Assembly (NCBI GenBank): GCA_900313675.1
Contig: OMSO01000012.1
Coordinates: forward strand, 1-64,000
Source: an uncultured Fibrobacter sp.
GTDB lineage: Bacteria > Fibrobacterota > Fibrobacteria > Fibrobacterales > Fibrobacteraceae
Direction: 5' to 3'
Length of the DNA stretch: 64,000 bases
Part shown: positions 34,007 to 43,223 of the stretch, in pieces
Position numbering within the stretch: position 1 is the first letter of the stretch
Layout of the letters: each line of letters begins with the position of its first letter
Made by a program: the position numbers and the translations under genes
Notes under the pieces: generated by a model
Seen by the model: the letters and a program-made list of their open reading frames with translations, nothing else
Databases searched by the model: none
Told to the model about the DNA's origin: nothing

Positions 34007-34291
34007 TCAATCCCAGTTGATGCTGGGAGGCGGATCCTTAAGGTCCTTATTTTGCTTGGCGGCCTCGAATTTCTTTTCCAGAAGTTCTGCACGGCTTTTC
34101 TGGGCTTCCTTGGCGGCAGCGAACTTGGCGTCCAATTCGGAACTGCGGGACTTCTGTTCTTTCAAGAAATCGTCGAAGGACTTGACTTCCTTCTTGAACT
34201 CCTTGTGGGAAAGGACTTCGCCGGTATCGGCGTCCACCACGATTTCGCCCTTGCACATGGGGCATTCGACAGTCAGCGTTCTCACGGCCAT
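34007..34291 (-). CDS. Small conserved protein with CPMC motif
   Basis: A 94-residue protein. The N-terminus has VECPMCKGEIVVDADTGEVL, a single CxxC pair in a zinc-ribbon-like half; the rest is a highly charged helix (about 35-85) and a proline turn. I do not recognise the family. AGGAGGC before the ATG is a strong ribosome site and overlaps the stop of the YugP-type protease gene, so the two genes are translationally linked. With one CxxC pair, metal binding would need dimerisation. Confidence 0.75.
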   Translation of the reverse strand: MAVRTLTVECPMCKGEIVVDADTGEVLSHKEFKKEVKSFDDFLKEQKSRSSELDAKFAAAKEAQKSRAELLEKKFEAAKQNKDLKDPPPSINWD

Positions 34292-34299
34292 AGAGCCTC

Positions 34300-35013
34300 C
34301 TAATCCCTGCGCCCGCCGATAAGGCCTGCGCGGTACGCCCAGTAGAGCAGTTGCAAAATGGAGGAAACGGCGGCAGCCACATAGGTAAGCCCCGCCGCAA
34401 AGAGCACACCGGAGACGGTGTTGTATTCCCGACCCTGGGCCACGATGTCCATACGGGCAAGGGACTTCTTGGCGCGGGAAGAGGCGTCAAATTCCACAGG
34501 GACGGTTACCAAGGTAAAGAACGTCGCAATGGCAAAAAGCAACACGCCCACAATGGCCAGAGAATATCCCAGCGCCCGACCGGCGCTCATCAAGATAATT
34601 CCGAGAATCACAAGCCAGGGCCCCAGATTGGAGCCGATATTTGCCGCAGGGACAATAAAGGAACGGAGCCACAGGGGGAAATACCCCTGAGCGTGCTGGA
34701 TGGCGTGGCCTACTTCGTGGGCGGCAACACCTGCGGCACTGGCGTTCTGGCCGTAATAGACTTCCTTGGACAGGTTCAGGGTCTTGTTCAGAGGGTTGTA
34801 ATGGTCCGACAAAAATCCCTGATGCACCAGGACCTTAACGTCAGTAATGCCCGCGTCCATCAAAATAGCCTTGGCCACGTCGGCGCCGGTAAGCCCGCTC
34901 GTAATGCGGACTTTCTGGCCCGCCGCAAAGCGGCTCTTGACCAGCATGGAAACGGTGCCCGAAAGCACCAGGGTCACAAGCAATATGGACATGTACAAAG
35001 GATCGAACATCAT
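34300..35013 (-). CDS. YugP-type zinc metallopeptidase, membrane bound
   Basis: A 237-residue protein with the zinc motif HEVGH (AAHEVGHAIQHAQGY) and about four membrane segments: one at the N-terminus (about 8-25), two in the middle (about 135-185) and one near the C-terminus. This fits the neutral zinc metallopeptidase family that includes YugP. Active site and membrane order are as in the family; the substrate is unknown. CCAGGAGAT lies 6 bases before the ATG. It is the first gene of a two-gene operon with the CPMC protein. Confidence 0.82.
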   Translation of the reverse strand: MMFDPLYMSILLVTLVLSGTVSMLVKSRFAAGQKVRITSGLTGADVAKAILMDAGITDVKVLVHQGFLSDHYNPLNKTLNLSKEVYYGQNASAAGVAAHEVGHAIQHAQGYFPLWLRSFIVPAANIGSNLGPWLVILGIILMSAGRALGYSLAIVGVLLFAIATFFTLVTVPVEFDASSRAKKSLARMDIVAQGREYNTVSGVLFAAGLTYVAAAVSSILQLLYWAYRAGLIGGRRD

Positions 35014-35040
35014 AAGCGGATCTCCTGGGGAATAATATAC

Positions 35041-35212
35041 AAAATAGTTGTGAGTTGTGAGTTGTGAGTTGTGAGTTGCGAGTTGTGAGTTGCGAGTGGT
35101 GAGTTGTGAGTTGTGTGGTATGAGATATGAGGCACGAACCTCAAAGGGAGCCTTTGGCGACCGAGCTCACACCTCAAAGCGAAGCGACCTCAAACCCCTA
35201 GCCCCTAGATAA
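35041..35212. repeat. GAGTTGT heptad array and CCTCAAAGC palindromic repeat
   Basis: About ten GAGTTGT heptads (35046-35118), then TATGAGGCACGAACCTCAAA with GGGAGCCTTTGGCGACC, then CTCACACCTCAAAGCGAAGC and CGACCTCAAACCCCTAGCCC. The CCTCAAAGC...GCGACCTCA unit also occurs at 60625-60660, 62265-62285 and inside the coding sequence at 61857-61917. The end supplies the last codons and TAG stop of the permease gene. Confidence 0.7.
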
Positions 35213-36343
35213 AATCATGTAGAATACCGCCTGGGTCGCCAAAGGCAAGAGGTAGGTAGCGGCATCGCTAACGCCTGCACCCCGCTGTTCAATGGCAAGC
35301 CACGCCGGAATGGCAAAGGTCGAAGGGAAAAAGTTGGAAAGTCCTTTCATCCAAATCGGGGCCAATTCAACAGGCCAACTAAAATTGGACAAGAACAGAA
35401 GCGGAATGGACATATACAGGAACAGCTGCACGCTGGTTTCGCGCCGCAAGAACACCTGGGACACCACCATGCCGAAATTGATGACAGCAAGTAAGAAAAT
35501 AAAGGTAAATACCGCCATGGGCAAGAATTCGCCACGACGGGGAAAGTCAAAGACATCGTAGATGACGAAGTGGTAAAACAATATGAAGCTGCAATAGTGA
35601 ACAAAGTAAGCGAAGGAGCGACCAAAGTACCGATAGAACAGGCCTTCATTTTCATGAGCGGTATTGCGTTGCAACTTGCGGAACTTGCGGTGGGCGCGAG
35701 CTCCCCCAAGCAGGCAAAGTCCAATCACCAGGGTCTGCTGCAATATCAGCACCAGCACGCTAGGGACAACATAGTTAGAATAGCTACCCGTATTGTTGTA
35801 CATGGTCTGAATGCCCAGGGGAATCGGGTCACGCATAGCCATGGCCTGCGCGGCAGGGACCTTCTTGGAAAGGGCGATTCGCTTGACCTTGGTTGTAGCC
35901 CCGAGGGTTAAGGCACAGGTGGAAAACGCCGTAGAGATGTTTCCATGAAGCATCACGTAGGCGCCGTGGGTAAACACGTTGACCACCACATTCTCGCCCT
36001 TCTGTAAATTCGCTTCCATCCCCTTGGGAATGACCATAAAGCCGTATATTTCTTCGCTCGCCATGGATTCCTCGGCATCGTGAATCTGGCCGAAGGTTTG
36101 CCGCACACTCACCTGCTGAGAAGCGTCTGCCATCTGGACGAGTTCGCGAGAAAGCTTGCTGTGGTCCATATCCACGACGGCTACGGGAATCTTGGAAACG
36201 GTCTGGTACTTGTAGGGCATGGGGTAATAGAACGCATAGAGCACGCCCGCCACCACCAGCAAAAGCACCGCCGCCGCATCGGTATAGAACAGTTTCCATT
36301 CCGCAACGGCCACCATGAAGAACCGCTTGAGGGCATCAATCAT
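35198..36343 (-). CDS. ABC-2 type transporter permease (second subunit)
   Basis: A 381-residue permease with one N-terminal membrane segment (about 20-40), a large extracytoplasmic loop (about 45-170) and five further membrane segments, the plan of YhhJ/YbhS/YbhR-type ABC-2 permeases. It overlaps the preceding permease gene by 8 bases. The end reads MILSRG and the TAG stop falls in the heptad repeat CCCTAGCCCCTAG, so the repeat sets the C-terminus. No ATP-binding subunit is in the cluster. The substrate is unknown; related systems export drugs or envelope compounds. Confidence 0.85.
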   Translation of the reverse strand: MIDALKRFFMVAVAEWKLFYTDAAAVLLLVVAGVLYAFYYPMPYKYQTVSKIPVAVVDMDHSKLSRELVQMADASQQVSVRQTFGQIHDAEESMASEEIYGFMVIPKGMEANLQKGENVVVNVFTHGAYVMLHGNISTAFSTCALTLGATTKVKRIALSKKVPAAQAMAMRDPIPLGIQTMYNNTGSYSNYVVPSVLVLILQQTLVIGLCLLGGARAHRKFRKLQRNTAHENEGLFYRYFGRSFAYFVHYCSFILFYHFVIYDVFDFPRRGEFLPMAVFTFIFLLAVINFGMVVSQVFLRRETSVQLFLYMSIPLLFLSNFSWPVELAPIWMKGLSNFFPSTFAIPAWLAIEQRGAGVSDAATYLLPLATQAVFYMILSRG

Positions 36344-37658
36344 CTGATACCTCCGGCGGTCGATTTTCTTCGTCCCGATTCATCTGCGGATTCATCAGGT
36401 TCAGATGCAGCCTTTCCGTATTTCGGGCCCCGTGCCTGTTTCCGATTCCATAATTCGCAGGATTCAAATCGTCGGCGACCACGCCCAGGGCAGCCTTAAT
36501 CTTGTCCTTCGCAGATCCGTGCTGTCGGACCCAGTTCAATTCCTTGCGCTTGGAGGCAAACCAGCGCACATACAGAAGTCTTGTGGCCAGCAGCTGCCAG
36601 AACAGTCCCATAAAAAGAAGGGTGACGATACTATCCCAGGCGTGCGCGCTGCCGGCAGGACCCACCAACATGGCGGACTGGACCTTGAGCAGGTGGGTCA
36701 GTGGCAACAGGTAGGCAAAACAGCGCACCACAAAGGGCATGGCCATCAGGGGGAAGGTCTGCCCCGCAAAGGCAAAGGCAGGGCCGCCAATCACACCCGC
36801 CACACTTGTAGCCATGCGCATGTTTCCCGTAATGCCCACAAAGGTCGCTCCGGCCCCGGTGCAGGCCAAAATCATGGCCAGCTGGCCCGCCGACACCAAG
36901 ACGAACTCCCTAAAGGTCATGGGAGTCAGCATACTATGGGCGTAGGCATACACCGCCATGAAGGCAAGCCACTGGACAACAATCAGGGGCAACATGGTCG
37001 CGCACATAAGGACGGCGCGGGATTTTCCGGCACGCCCGATCATCCAGCGGACCGTATGGTCCCTGAAGGGGAAACTGAACACGTAAACCGCCCCAAGAAT
37101 TGCCGCCAGATGGAAGATGGCACTGACCAGCCCCAGCCCCAAGAACCCCTGGTAGTTACCTTCGAGATTGCCGACGGAATGGAGTTCCACCTGGACAGGA
37201 TTGTCGATTCCTGCGGTAAAGAGCCCTTCGCCCACATTCGTCACCACCGCACGGATTTCTTTTAAGGCAAAGGAATTGGTCAGGTAGTTCTGCCCGCTGG
37301 AAAACACGGGAATCACAGGCGTCTCGAGGCGAAGGGCGCGGCGTTCCATATTGTACGGGATAACGAGAAAGGCCTGCAGGTCTCCACGGATTACCGCATG
37401 TTCGCATTCCCCGATGTCGCTGCACTCCTGGACCACATCCAGAACGGGATCCGACCGCAAGGCGTTTTCCAGTTTATCGGCTAGCAGGGACGCATCCTGA
37501 CGGACAATACCGATGGGCACGTGCTGAATAATACGGGCGGAGAAGAACTCCACCATAAACACGGAGGTTCCCACGGGCAACAAGAGAATTACCAGCCACA
37601 AGACAATGTTTGGACTGAAATAAATCTTCTTGACCGTGTCTGTGAACGCCCTGAACAA
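36336..37658 (-). CDS. ABC-2 type transporter permease (first subunit)
   Basis: A 440-residue protein with the same plan as its neighbour: an N-terminal membrane segment (about 18-38), an extracytoplasmic domain (about 40-175) and five membrane segments between about 180 and 375. A hydrophilic C-terminal tail of about 65 residues is extra. It sits after the HlyD gene, separated by a REP-like palindrome. With the TolC and HlyD genes upstream it should form a tripartite exporter, with the two permeases in the inner membrane. Confidence 0.85.
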   Translation of the reverse strand: MFRAFTDTVKKIYFSPNIVLWLVILLLPVGTSVFMVEFFSARIIQHVPIGIVRQDASLLADKLENALRSDPVLDVVQECSDIGECEHAVIRGDLQAFLVIPYNMERRALRLETPVIPVFSSGQNYLTNSFALKEIRAVVTNVGEGLFTAGIDNPVQVELHSVGNLEGNYQGFLGLGLVSAIFHLAAILGAVYVFSFPFRDHTVRWMIGRAGKSRAVLMCATMLPLIVVQWLAFMAVYAYAHSMLTPMTFREFVLVSAGQLAMILACTGAGATFVGITGNMRMATSVAGVIGGPAFAFAGQTFPLMAMPFVVRCFAYLLPLTHLLKVQSAMLVGPAGSAHAWDSIVTLLFMGLFWQLLATRLLYVRWFASKRKELNWVRQHGSAKDKIKAALGVVADDLNPANYGIGNRHGARNTERLHLNLMNPQMNRDEENRPPEVSDD

Positions 37659-37671
37659 TTTTATTTCCTAC

Positions 37672-37704
37672 GCCAAGGAGATTCCCGCCTTCGCGGGAAT
37701 GACA
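37672..37704. repeat. REP-like palindrome inside an operon
   Basis: GGAGATTCCCGCCTTCGC followed by GGGAATGACAG: an inverted repeat GATTCCCGCC, TTC, GCGGGAATG. It lies between the HlyD and first permease genes, both on the minus strand, and could stabilise or separate the upstream part of the mRNA. Confidence 0.65.
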
Positions 37705-37710
37705 GTTACA

Positions 37711-38709
37711 CTATTTCAATTGCTCCAGCGGGAACAACACGCTCATGCCGGGTCTCAGGTTTTCTACCTCTACCGTGGGGCGCAGGCGCACCTCGAAAGT
37801 CTTCAGGTCAAAGCCGCCACTTTCCTTGGAGCTTTTCCAGGTGGCATAGTCCCCAACAGGGGCAATGTAGGACACCTCCATCTCCACGGCGGCGTTCAAG
37901 GCCGGTACCGGCAGAACAAAGGTCTTGCCCTTGGTCACGTTCTTCAAGAAATCTTCCCGCAGGTGGAATACTGCCCAGGCGTCCTTCAGGTCGGTCACGG
38001 CGATTACCGGCATGCCCGCCCCCACGACCTCGCCTTCTTCCACCACCTTCAGGGTGACCTCGCCCGCGATGGGGCTCTTGATTTTTGTTTCTTCCAGATA
38101 GGCGTTCACCTCGGCGTTGGCGCCTTCGGCCTGCTTCACCAGGGCTTCTGCCGCCTCCTTGTCTTCGTCGCGGGCGCCTGCCAGGGCCATCTCGTACTGG
38201 GCCCGAGCCGCATCGGCAGCCCCCTGGGAGGCCTTCATCTGGGTTTCGGCCTCGTCCCGTTTCTGCAGCGGGAGCACGCCTTCGTTATAGAGTTTCTGCA
38301 CCCGCTCGTAGGTGTTCTTCGCCAGGTTGGCGGCATCTTGTGCACGGGCCGCCATGGCCTTCAGGGCCTTGACGTCTTCGGAGCGGGCACCGTTTTTCGC
38401 CTTGTTGGCCTGGGCCTTGGCCGCCCCCAGCGCCCCCTGGGCCTGCATTTTCTTGGCCTCGATTTCGGGGCTGTTGATGACCGCCACCAGGGCGTTCTTC
38501 TTGACGGTCTGGCCCTCACGGACCAAAAGTTTTTCTATGCGTCCGGGAACTTTCCCCGCCACCAACACGCGGCGGGCCTCCATCTGGCCCTGCAAGTACT
38601 TGTCCTTCGGCTTTGTCGCAAATTCCTGAAGTTGCAGAATAGCCGCCACCATAAGGGCCACCAGCACGACAATCGCAAAAATCTTGCTTGCAAACTTTAT
38701 CTTGTCCAT
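37711..38709 (-). CDS. HlyD-family membrane fusion protein
   Basis: A 332-residue protein with an N-terminal membrane anchor (about 10-28), a biotinyl-lipoyl-like half (VAGKVPGRIEKLLVREGQTVKK), a long coiled-coil hairpin rich in Ala and Lys (about 85-195), the second lipoyl half (IKSPIAGEVTLKVVEEGEVV) and a beta-barrel domain. This is the periplasmic adaptor that joins inner-membrane permeases to TolC. It overlaps the TolC gene by one base and belongs to the same operon. Confidence 0.9.
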   Translation of the reverse strand: MDKIKFASKIFAIVVLVALMVAAILQLQEFATKPKDKYLQGQMEARRVLVAGKVPGRIEKLLVREGQTVKKNALVAVINSPEIEAKKMQAQGALGAAKAQANKAKNGARSEDVKALKAMAARAQDAANLAKNTYERVQKLYNEGVLPLQKRDEAETQMKASQGAADAARAQYEMALAGARDEDKEAAEALVKQAEGANAEVNAYLEETKIKSPIAGEVTLKVVEEGEVVGAGMPVIAVTDLKDAWAVFHLREDFLKNVTKGKTFVLPVPALNAAVEMEVSYIAPVGDYATWKSSKESGGFDLKTFEVRLRPTVEVENLRPGMSVLFPLEQLK

Positions 38710-40295
38710 TATTCCTTCCCCACAGTTTTGCTATTCAACATGGACCCCGCCTGTTCCACCTCGCCGCTGGCTTCCAGCAGGCCAAGCCAGGCGATGACCG
38801 CATCGTAATGGGCCTTCAAATCGGCCACCTGGAGGCGCGACAGCGCAAGTTCTGCATCCACCACGTCCAGGCCCGTAGCAAGGCCGGACTCGTATGCCAG
38901 CTTTTGGCTGCGGAGGGCCTCGTCCGCAAGTTCACGGGTTTTCTTCAGGCTCTCCAGACGGCCCTTGGCATGCTCCAGCTCCCGCCAGCGCTTTTCTACC
39001 AAAAGGCCGATGTTGTCCAGGGTCTGCTCTTCCATACTGGCCAGGGAGCGGTCCATGGCCTTGGCGTTTGCCACCTTGGAGCGGGTCTCGCCACCCTTGA
39101 ACAAATCCCACTGGGCCTTGGCACCTACGGCCCATTCCGGTTCCAGAATAGTCAGGTCCTTGGTGTAGAGTTCCTTGTAGGCAAACAGGGCCACCGTAGG
39201 GAAGTAATCGGCACGGGCGGCACTCACCGCATCCTGGCTACGCTTGCGCTCCGTACGGAGCTGTCTCAGTCCCGGATGGTTCTCCCTGGCCTTCTGCTTG
39301 ATTTCTTCCATGGTCCGAACACTTTCCGGAGCTTCCACCGGCGTCACCGCCGTAATGTTCGTGTCCGTATGGAGCAGGCTTGCAAGAGCCATCCGGGCAA
39401 GGGACTGGTCCCGCAGGGCGTCGTCGTAGGCGTTTTCCGCTTCGGCCAGCGCCACTTCGGCGCGGAGCCTTTCCGCCTTGCTGATCTGGCCGCTGGCCTC
39501 CAGCTTCTTGGAGCGTTCCAGGTGTTCTTCCAGATTCTTCTTGGTGTTCTCCCGCATCACCGCCAGTTCTTCGGCCAGCCTAAGGGTAAAATACTTGGTG
39601 GCCACATCCATCAAGATGGCATTTTGCGCCATGTCAAAAGCGGCCTTCTTGGCGTTTACGTTTTCCTTGGCGGCATCGTAGGCGGAATAAATCTTGAGAC
39701 CCGTAAAAATGGGCCAGATGGCTGTAAGCCGAGCATTGAAGAACAGTTCGTCCTGGACCTTCATCCGGAATTCGGCATCGTCAATCTGGGATTTTGCCGC
39801 ATCCATCTGCTGTTGGGTGGCGGCGGCGTATTCATCGGCCTTCTGCTGGGCGATTTCCTGGGCGGTCCCTCCGAGCCGACTTTTGGCGAAAGCATCTGCC
39901 TGGGCTGCAGACAGCCCCTGAGCCAATGCACCGTTGTAGGCCTGGGCATACCCTGCACTGGCCTGGTTATAGGCGTCAATGTAGGCCTTGGAATAGGCGG
40001 CAGCCGGTGCCACCGTAGAAAGCCCGCCGGCAATGCCACTCAGGGCCTGCTGAATTTCACCTAAATCAATGTAAATGGGGTCGTTAATTCTCGTAACGCC
40101 TGCGCTCAGGCTTACCGTAGGCATAAAGCGGGAACGGGCCTCGCCCTGGGCGCTTTCGGCCATATCCACCTTGGCCTTTTCGGCCTTGATTTGTGCGTTA
40201 CCGGACTTGGCCATTGAAAGCGCGTCTTGCAGGGTGATAGGAGCCGACCACGCCAGCGCCACCCCAAAAAGAACTGACAAAAAACACTTTCCCAT
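38709..40295 (-). CDS. TolC-family outer-membrane efflux protein
   Basis: A 528-residue protein with a signal peptide (about 1-17, ending AWSAP) and the two-fold repeated outer-membrane factor architecture. The helical halves contain VAEAEN-like and LRQLRTERKRSQDAVSAARADYFP segments typical of TolC-like channels. An unusual insertion between residues 70 and 160 is Ala/Gln-rich (KAYIDAYNQASAGYAQAYNG) and may lengthen the channel or form a plug. It is the first gene of the export operon. On the minus strand TATCTTTTATAGTT lies directly before the ATG, giving an almost leaderless start. Confidence 0.88.
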   Translation of the reverse strand: MGKCFLSVLFGVALAWSAPITLQDALSMAKSGNAQIKAEKAKVDMAESAQGEARSRFMPTVSLSAGVTRINDPIYIDLGEIQQALSGIAGGLSTVAPAAAYSKAYIDAYNQASAGYAQAYNGALAQGLSAAQADAFAKSRLGGTAQEIAQQKADEYAAATQQQMDAAKSQIDDAEFRMKVQDELFFNARLTAIWPIFTGLKIYSAYDAAKENVNAKKAAFDMAQNAILMDVATKYFTLRLAEELAVMRENTKKNLEEHLERSKKLEASGQISKAERLRAEVALAEAENAYDDALRDQSLARMALASLLHTDTNITAVTPVEAPESVRTMEEIKQKARENHPGLRQLRTERKRSQDAVSAARADYFPTVALFAYKELYTKDLTILEPEWAVGAKAQWDLFKGGETRSKVANAKAMDRSLASMEEQTLDNIGLLVEKRWRELEHAKGRLESLKKTRELADEALRSQKLAYESGLATGLDVVDAELALSRLQVADLKAHYDAVIAWLGLLEASGEVEQAGSMLNSKTVGKE

Positions 40296-40466
40296 AACTA
40301 TAAAAGATACAAAAAACAGGCACTGATAAATCTTACGAAAAAATAATTTCGTGAAATTTGATGTATTATAAGAAAAATGAAACTTACTCCACTATCGCTC
40401 CTCTGGAGGGTAGCAAACAGAAAGTAGATTTTCTATCTTCTAGATTGTAAGGAAAAAGGGTTAGCC
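40296..40466. promoter_or_regulatory. Divergent promoter region, TolC operon and CoA transferase
   Basis: Two promoters back to back. Toward the left, TATCTT at about 40304-40309 is about 8 bases before the TolC start. Toward the right, TATCTT at about 40434-40439 lies 28 bases before the ATG at 40467, with the ribosome site AAGGAAAAAGGG between. Both have the T-rich -10 form used elsewhere in the window. Confidence 0.45.
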
Positions 40467-41951
40467 ATGTACGAAACTTTGAAACAAAGAATCAAATGTC
40501 CTGAACTCCATGAAAAAATCCGCTCCAGCAGCGAGGCCGCTAGTTACATTACCCCGGGCATGACCATCGGCGTTAGCGGATTCACCCTCTCAGGTTACCC
40601 AAAAGAAGTCGCCAAAGCACTTGCCGAGCGTTCTCACCGCGGTGAAAAGCTGGAATTGACCGTATATTCTGGCGCATCCCTGGGCGATGACTTCGACGGA
40701 CTTTTGACACGGGCAGGGGCTCTCAAGTGCAGAATGCCCTACCAGACAAACACCGATTTGCGCAACGCCATCAACGAAGGCAAAGTCAAATACGTGGATT
40801 TACCCCTGAGCCTCATGTCCAAATGGGTTCGCAGCGGATACCTGAACCATATCGACGTGGCTCTGGTAGAGGCCAGCTCCATCGACGAAAATGGAAACAT
40901 CATCCCCACGGCTTCCGTGGGCGCATCCGAAGCCTATGTGGCCAGTGCCGACAAGGTGATTGTAGAAATCAACACCTACGTTCCCGAAAACATCAAGGGA
41001 ATCCACGACATCTACATGACGGAACTGGCTCCCAACACCAAACCAATCCCGCTGACCAAGGTGGCGGACCGTATCGGCACACCCTACATTCCTTGCGACC
41101 CGTCCAAGATTGTAGCCATCGTCCAAAGCGAAATTCCCGACTGCGGCATCCCAGAAACTGCCGGTGACGAAGATTACAACAAGATGAGCGAGAACCTGAT
41201 CAGCTTCCTAGAAAAAGACGTGGAAGCGGGCAGGCTCTGCAATCCGCTGCCGCCTATCCAGGCGGGCATCGGTGCCGTCTCCAACGCAGTGCTCTCGGGT
41301 CTGCAAAAATCCAAGTTCGAGCACCTGACCGTCTATTCCGAAGTCATGCAGGATTCCCTGGTGGACCTGATTGAATGCGGCAAGGTGGATGCGGCCTCTT
41401 CTACCGCCATCACCATGTCCAAAGAAAAGATGAAGGCTTTCTTCGAAAAACTGGATGCGCTGAAGGGCAAGATTGTGCTTCGCCCCATGGAAATCAGCAA
41501 CAGCCCCGAAGTGATTCGCCGCCTGAACGTGATTGCCATCAACACCATCATCGAAGCGGACCTCTACGGAAACACCAACTCCAGCTACGTGGGCGGAAGC
41601 CGCCTCATGAACGGCGTGGGCGGTTCCGGAGACTTCTGCCAAAACGGCGGTCTTTCCATTTTCATCACCAAGTCCACCGCGAAAAACGGCACCATTTCTT
41701 CTATCGTCCCGCTGGTAAGCCATATCGACCATACCAGCAAGACAGTGCAGGTGATTGTGACGGAACAGGGCGTCGCCGACCTTCGCGGCCTGAACGTCAT
41801 CGAGCGCGCCCATGCCATCATCGACAACTGCGCCCACCCCAAGTTCCGCCCCGCTCTTGAAAAATACCTAAGAAAGGCCTCTGTGCTTTCGGACTACCCT
41901 GCCTACCCCTACAGCGTGGAGGCGGCACAGATGTTCCACGGATCCGTCTGA
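40467..41951 (+). CDS. Acetyl-CoA hydrolase/transferase family, succinate CoA-transferase type
   Basis: A 494-residue class I CoA-transferase. GVSGFTLSGYPKEV near the N-terminus and YSGASLGDDFDGLL are typical of the Ach1/succinate:CoA transferase group. The C-terminal half carries AGIGAVSNAVLSGL, the acyl-site strand, and VGGSRLMNGVGGSGDF. Length is standard. Members move CoA between succinate and acetate or related acids, which fits a succinate- and acetate-forming fermenter; the exact pair of acids is not shown. The next gene starts one base inside its stop, so the two are coupled. Confidence 0.88.
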   Translation: MYETLKQRIKCPELHEKIRSSSEAASYITPGMTIGVSGFTLSGYPKEVAKALAERSHRGEKLELTVYSGASLGDDFDGLLTRAGALKCRMPYQTNTDLRNAINEGKVKYVDLPLSLMSKWVRSGYLNHIDVALVEASSIDENGNIIPTASVGASEAYVASADKVIVEINTYVPENIKGIHDIYMTELAPNTKPIPLTKVADRIGTPYIPCDPSKIVAIVQSEIPDCGIPETAGDEDYNKMSENLISFLEKDVEAGRLCNPLPPIQAGIGAVSNAVLSGLQKSKFEHLTVYSEVMQDSLVDLIECGKVDAASSTAITMSKEKMKAFFEKLDALKGKIVLRPMEISNSPEVIRRLNVIAINTIIEADLYGNTNSSYVGGSRLMNGVGGSGDFCQNGGLSIFITKSTAKNGTISSIVPLVSHIDHTSKTVQVIVTEQGVADLRGLNVIERAHAIIDNCAHPKFRPALEKYLRKASVLSDYPAYPYSVEAAQMFHGSV

Positions 41952-43222
41952 TGTACAAATACACCCTAAATTACACAGAACAGATGTATGCCGCCAACAA
42001 GGCGGCACTTCCCTGTTTTACAGTAACGTTAAAAAAGCCTGTAGATGGTAAAATACTGAGCGAGGCGGTAAACGCAGCCCTCAGCTACCACCCCCATTTC
42101 AAGACAAGACTCGTCAAAGAAAAGGGGCTGTACGCCCTTGTCGAAAATTCCAAGGAACCCATTGTCAAGGAATGCGACTGGGATAGGGAAATCGTATATG
42201 GCGGAGACGATTACAATCATTTTCCATGGGTTATCGCCTACACCGGGAAAAAAATCAGCTTCTCGGCTATACACGCCCTCACCGACGGTGGCGGCACCTT
42301 GTGTTTCCTGTTCGCCGTGCTCCGGCAATACCTGGAGCGCACAGGGGTAATGTTCATGACTCCTGTGGGCCATGTGCCAGACGAAAGCATCGGGCGCACC
42401 ATGGAGGACATGTTCCAGGTCAACGGGAATCCAGCCGTCAAAAGTTTTTACAAGCCAAGCTTTGGTGCGGCCATGGAGATTCCCGCAGAATTCTACGAGA
42501 CCCATCCAGAAAAGGTGGCCGTTTACCGCATAAGCCTTTCGCTACCGGACATCAAGAAATATTCCATTGAAAGCGAAACCTCGAACTTTACCGTGGTTGC
42601 CTACATTATAGCCAAGGCCATGGAGCTCGCTCTTGGTAAATCCGAGGGGATAATCAAGCTTCGCATCCCCGTCAGCATGAGAGGGGTGTTCAAGAGCATC
42701 TCTGACCGAAAGAGCATCATCATTCCGCAGTTGAACTACGACATCAAACGCATGGGCAGGCTAGACCGCAAGCTGGTGGAAACAGCCTTCAAGGGCCAGC
42801 TGTTCTTGCTTTCTGACAAGGACAACGCCATAGAAAACTGCAACGAGATGAACAGCGCCACCCAGGCTCTCCTGGAGCACCCGGAAACCTTAGCGGCCCA
42901 GGCCAAGGCCTTCGACGACGGATGCAACGCCATGACGGCAGGCATCTCGTATTCCCAGGCCACCAACGCCCACAGTTTCGGAGAAATGGAACAGTACATG
43001 GAGAACTACGAGGTTTACCATTTCGCCGACTGCATGCACTACATGGAAATCATCGGCAACACGTTCAACGACAGGATCAACCTATCTGTCAGCCAAAGCA
43101 GCAAAGGCGATTGTCTTATAGACAAGCTACGCAAGGTAATGGACGAAGAAAAAGTCCATTACGAAATCGAAAAAGTCCACACCCACGGCAGAATGAAGCC
43201 CGCCGAAAGCGTGTTCGCCTAA
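41951..43222 (+). CDS. Condensation-domain-like acyltransferase
   Basis: A 423-residue protein of the CoA-dependent acyltransferase / condensation superfamily. The catalytic motif is HALTDGG (His108, HxxxDG). TMEDMFQ and the segment VSMRGVFKSISDRKS lie at the positions of substrate-channel motifs. It most resembles stand-alone alcohol acetyltransferase or phthiocerol-type acyltransferases. Coupled to the CoA-transferase gene (TGATG overlap), it may use the acyl-CoA that the neighbour makes; this is inference. It converges on the lamin-tail gene with one base between the stops. Confidence 0.72.
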   Translation: MYKYTLNYTEQMYAANKAALPCFTVTLKKPVDGKILSEAVNAALSYHPHFKTRLVKEKGLYALVENSKEPIVKECDWDREIVYGGDDYNHFPWVIAYTGKKISFSAIHALTDGGGTLCFLFAVLRQYLERTGVMFMTPVGHVPDESIGRTMEDMFQVNGNPAVKSFYKPSFGAAMEIPAEFYETHPEKVAVYRISLSLPDIKKYSIESETSNFTVVAYIIAKAMELALGKSEGIIKLRIPVSMRGVFKSISDRKSIIIPQLNYDIKRMGRLDRKLVETAFKGQLFLLSDKDNAIENCNEMNSATQALLEHPETLAAQAKAFDDGCNAMTAGISYSQATNAHSFGEMEQYMENYEVYHFADCMHYMEIIGNTFNDRINLSVSQSSKGDCLIDKLRKVMDEEKVHYEIEKVHTHGRMKPAESVFA

Positions 43223-43223
43223 G

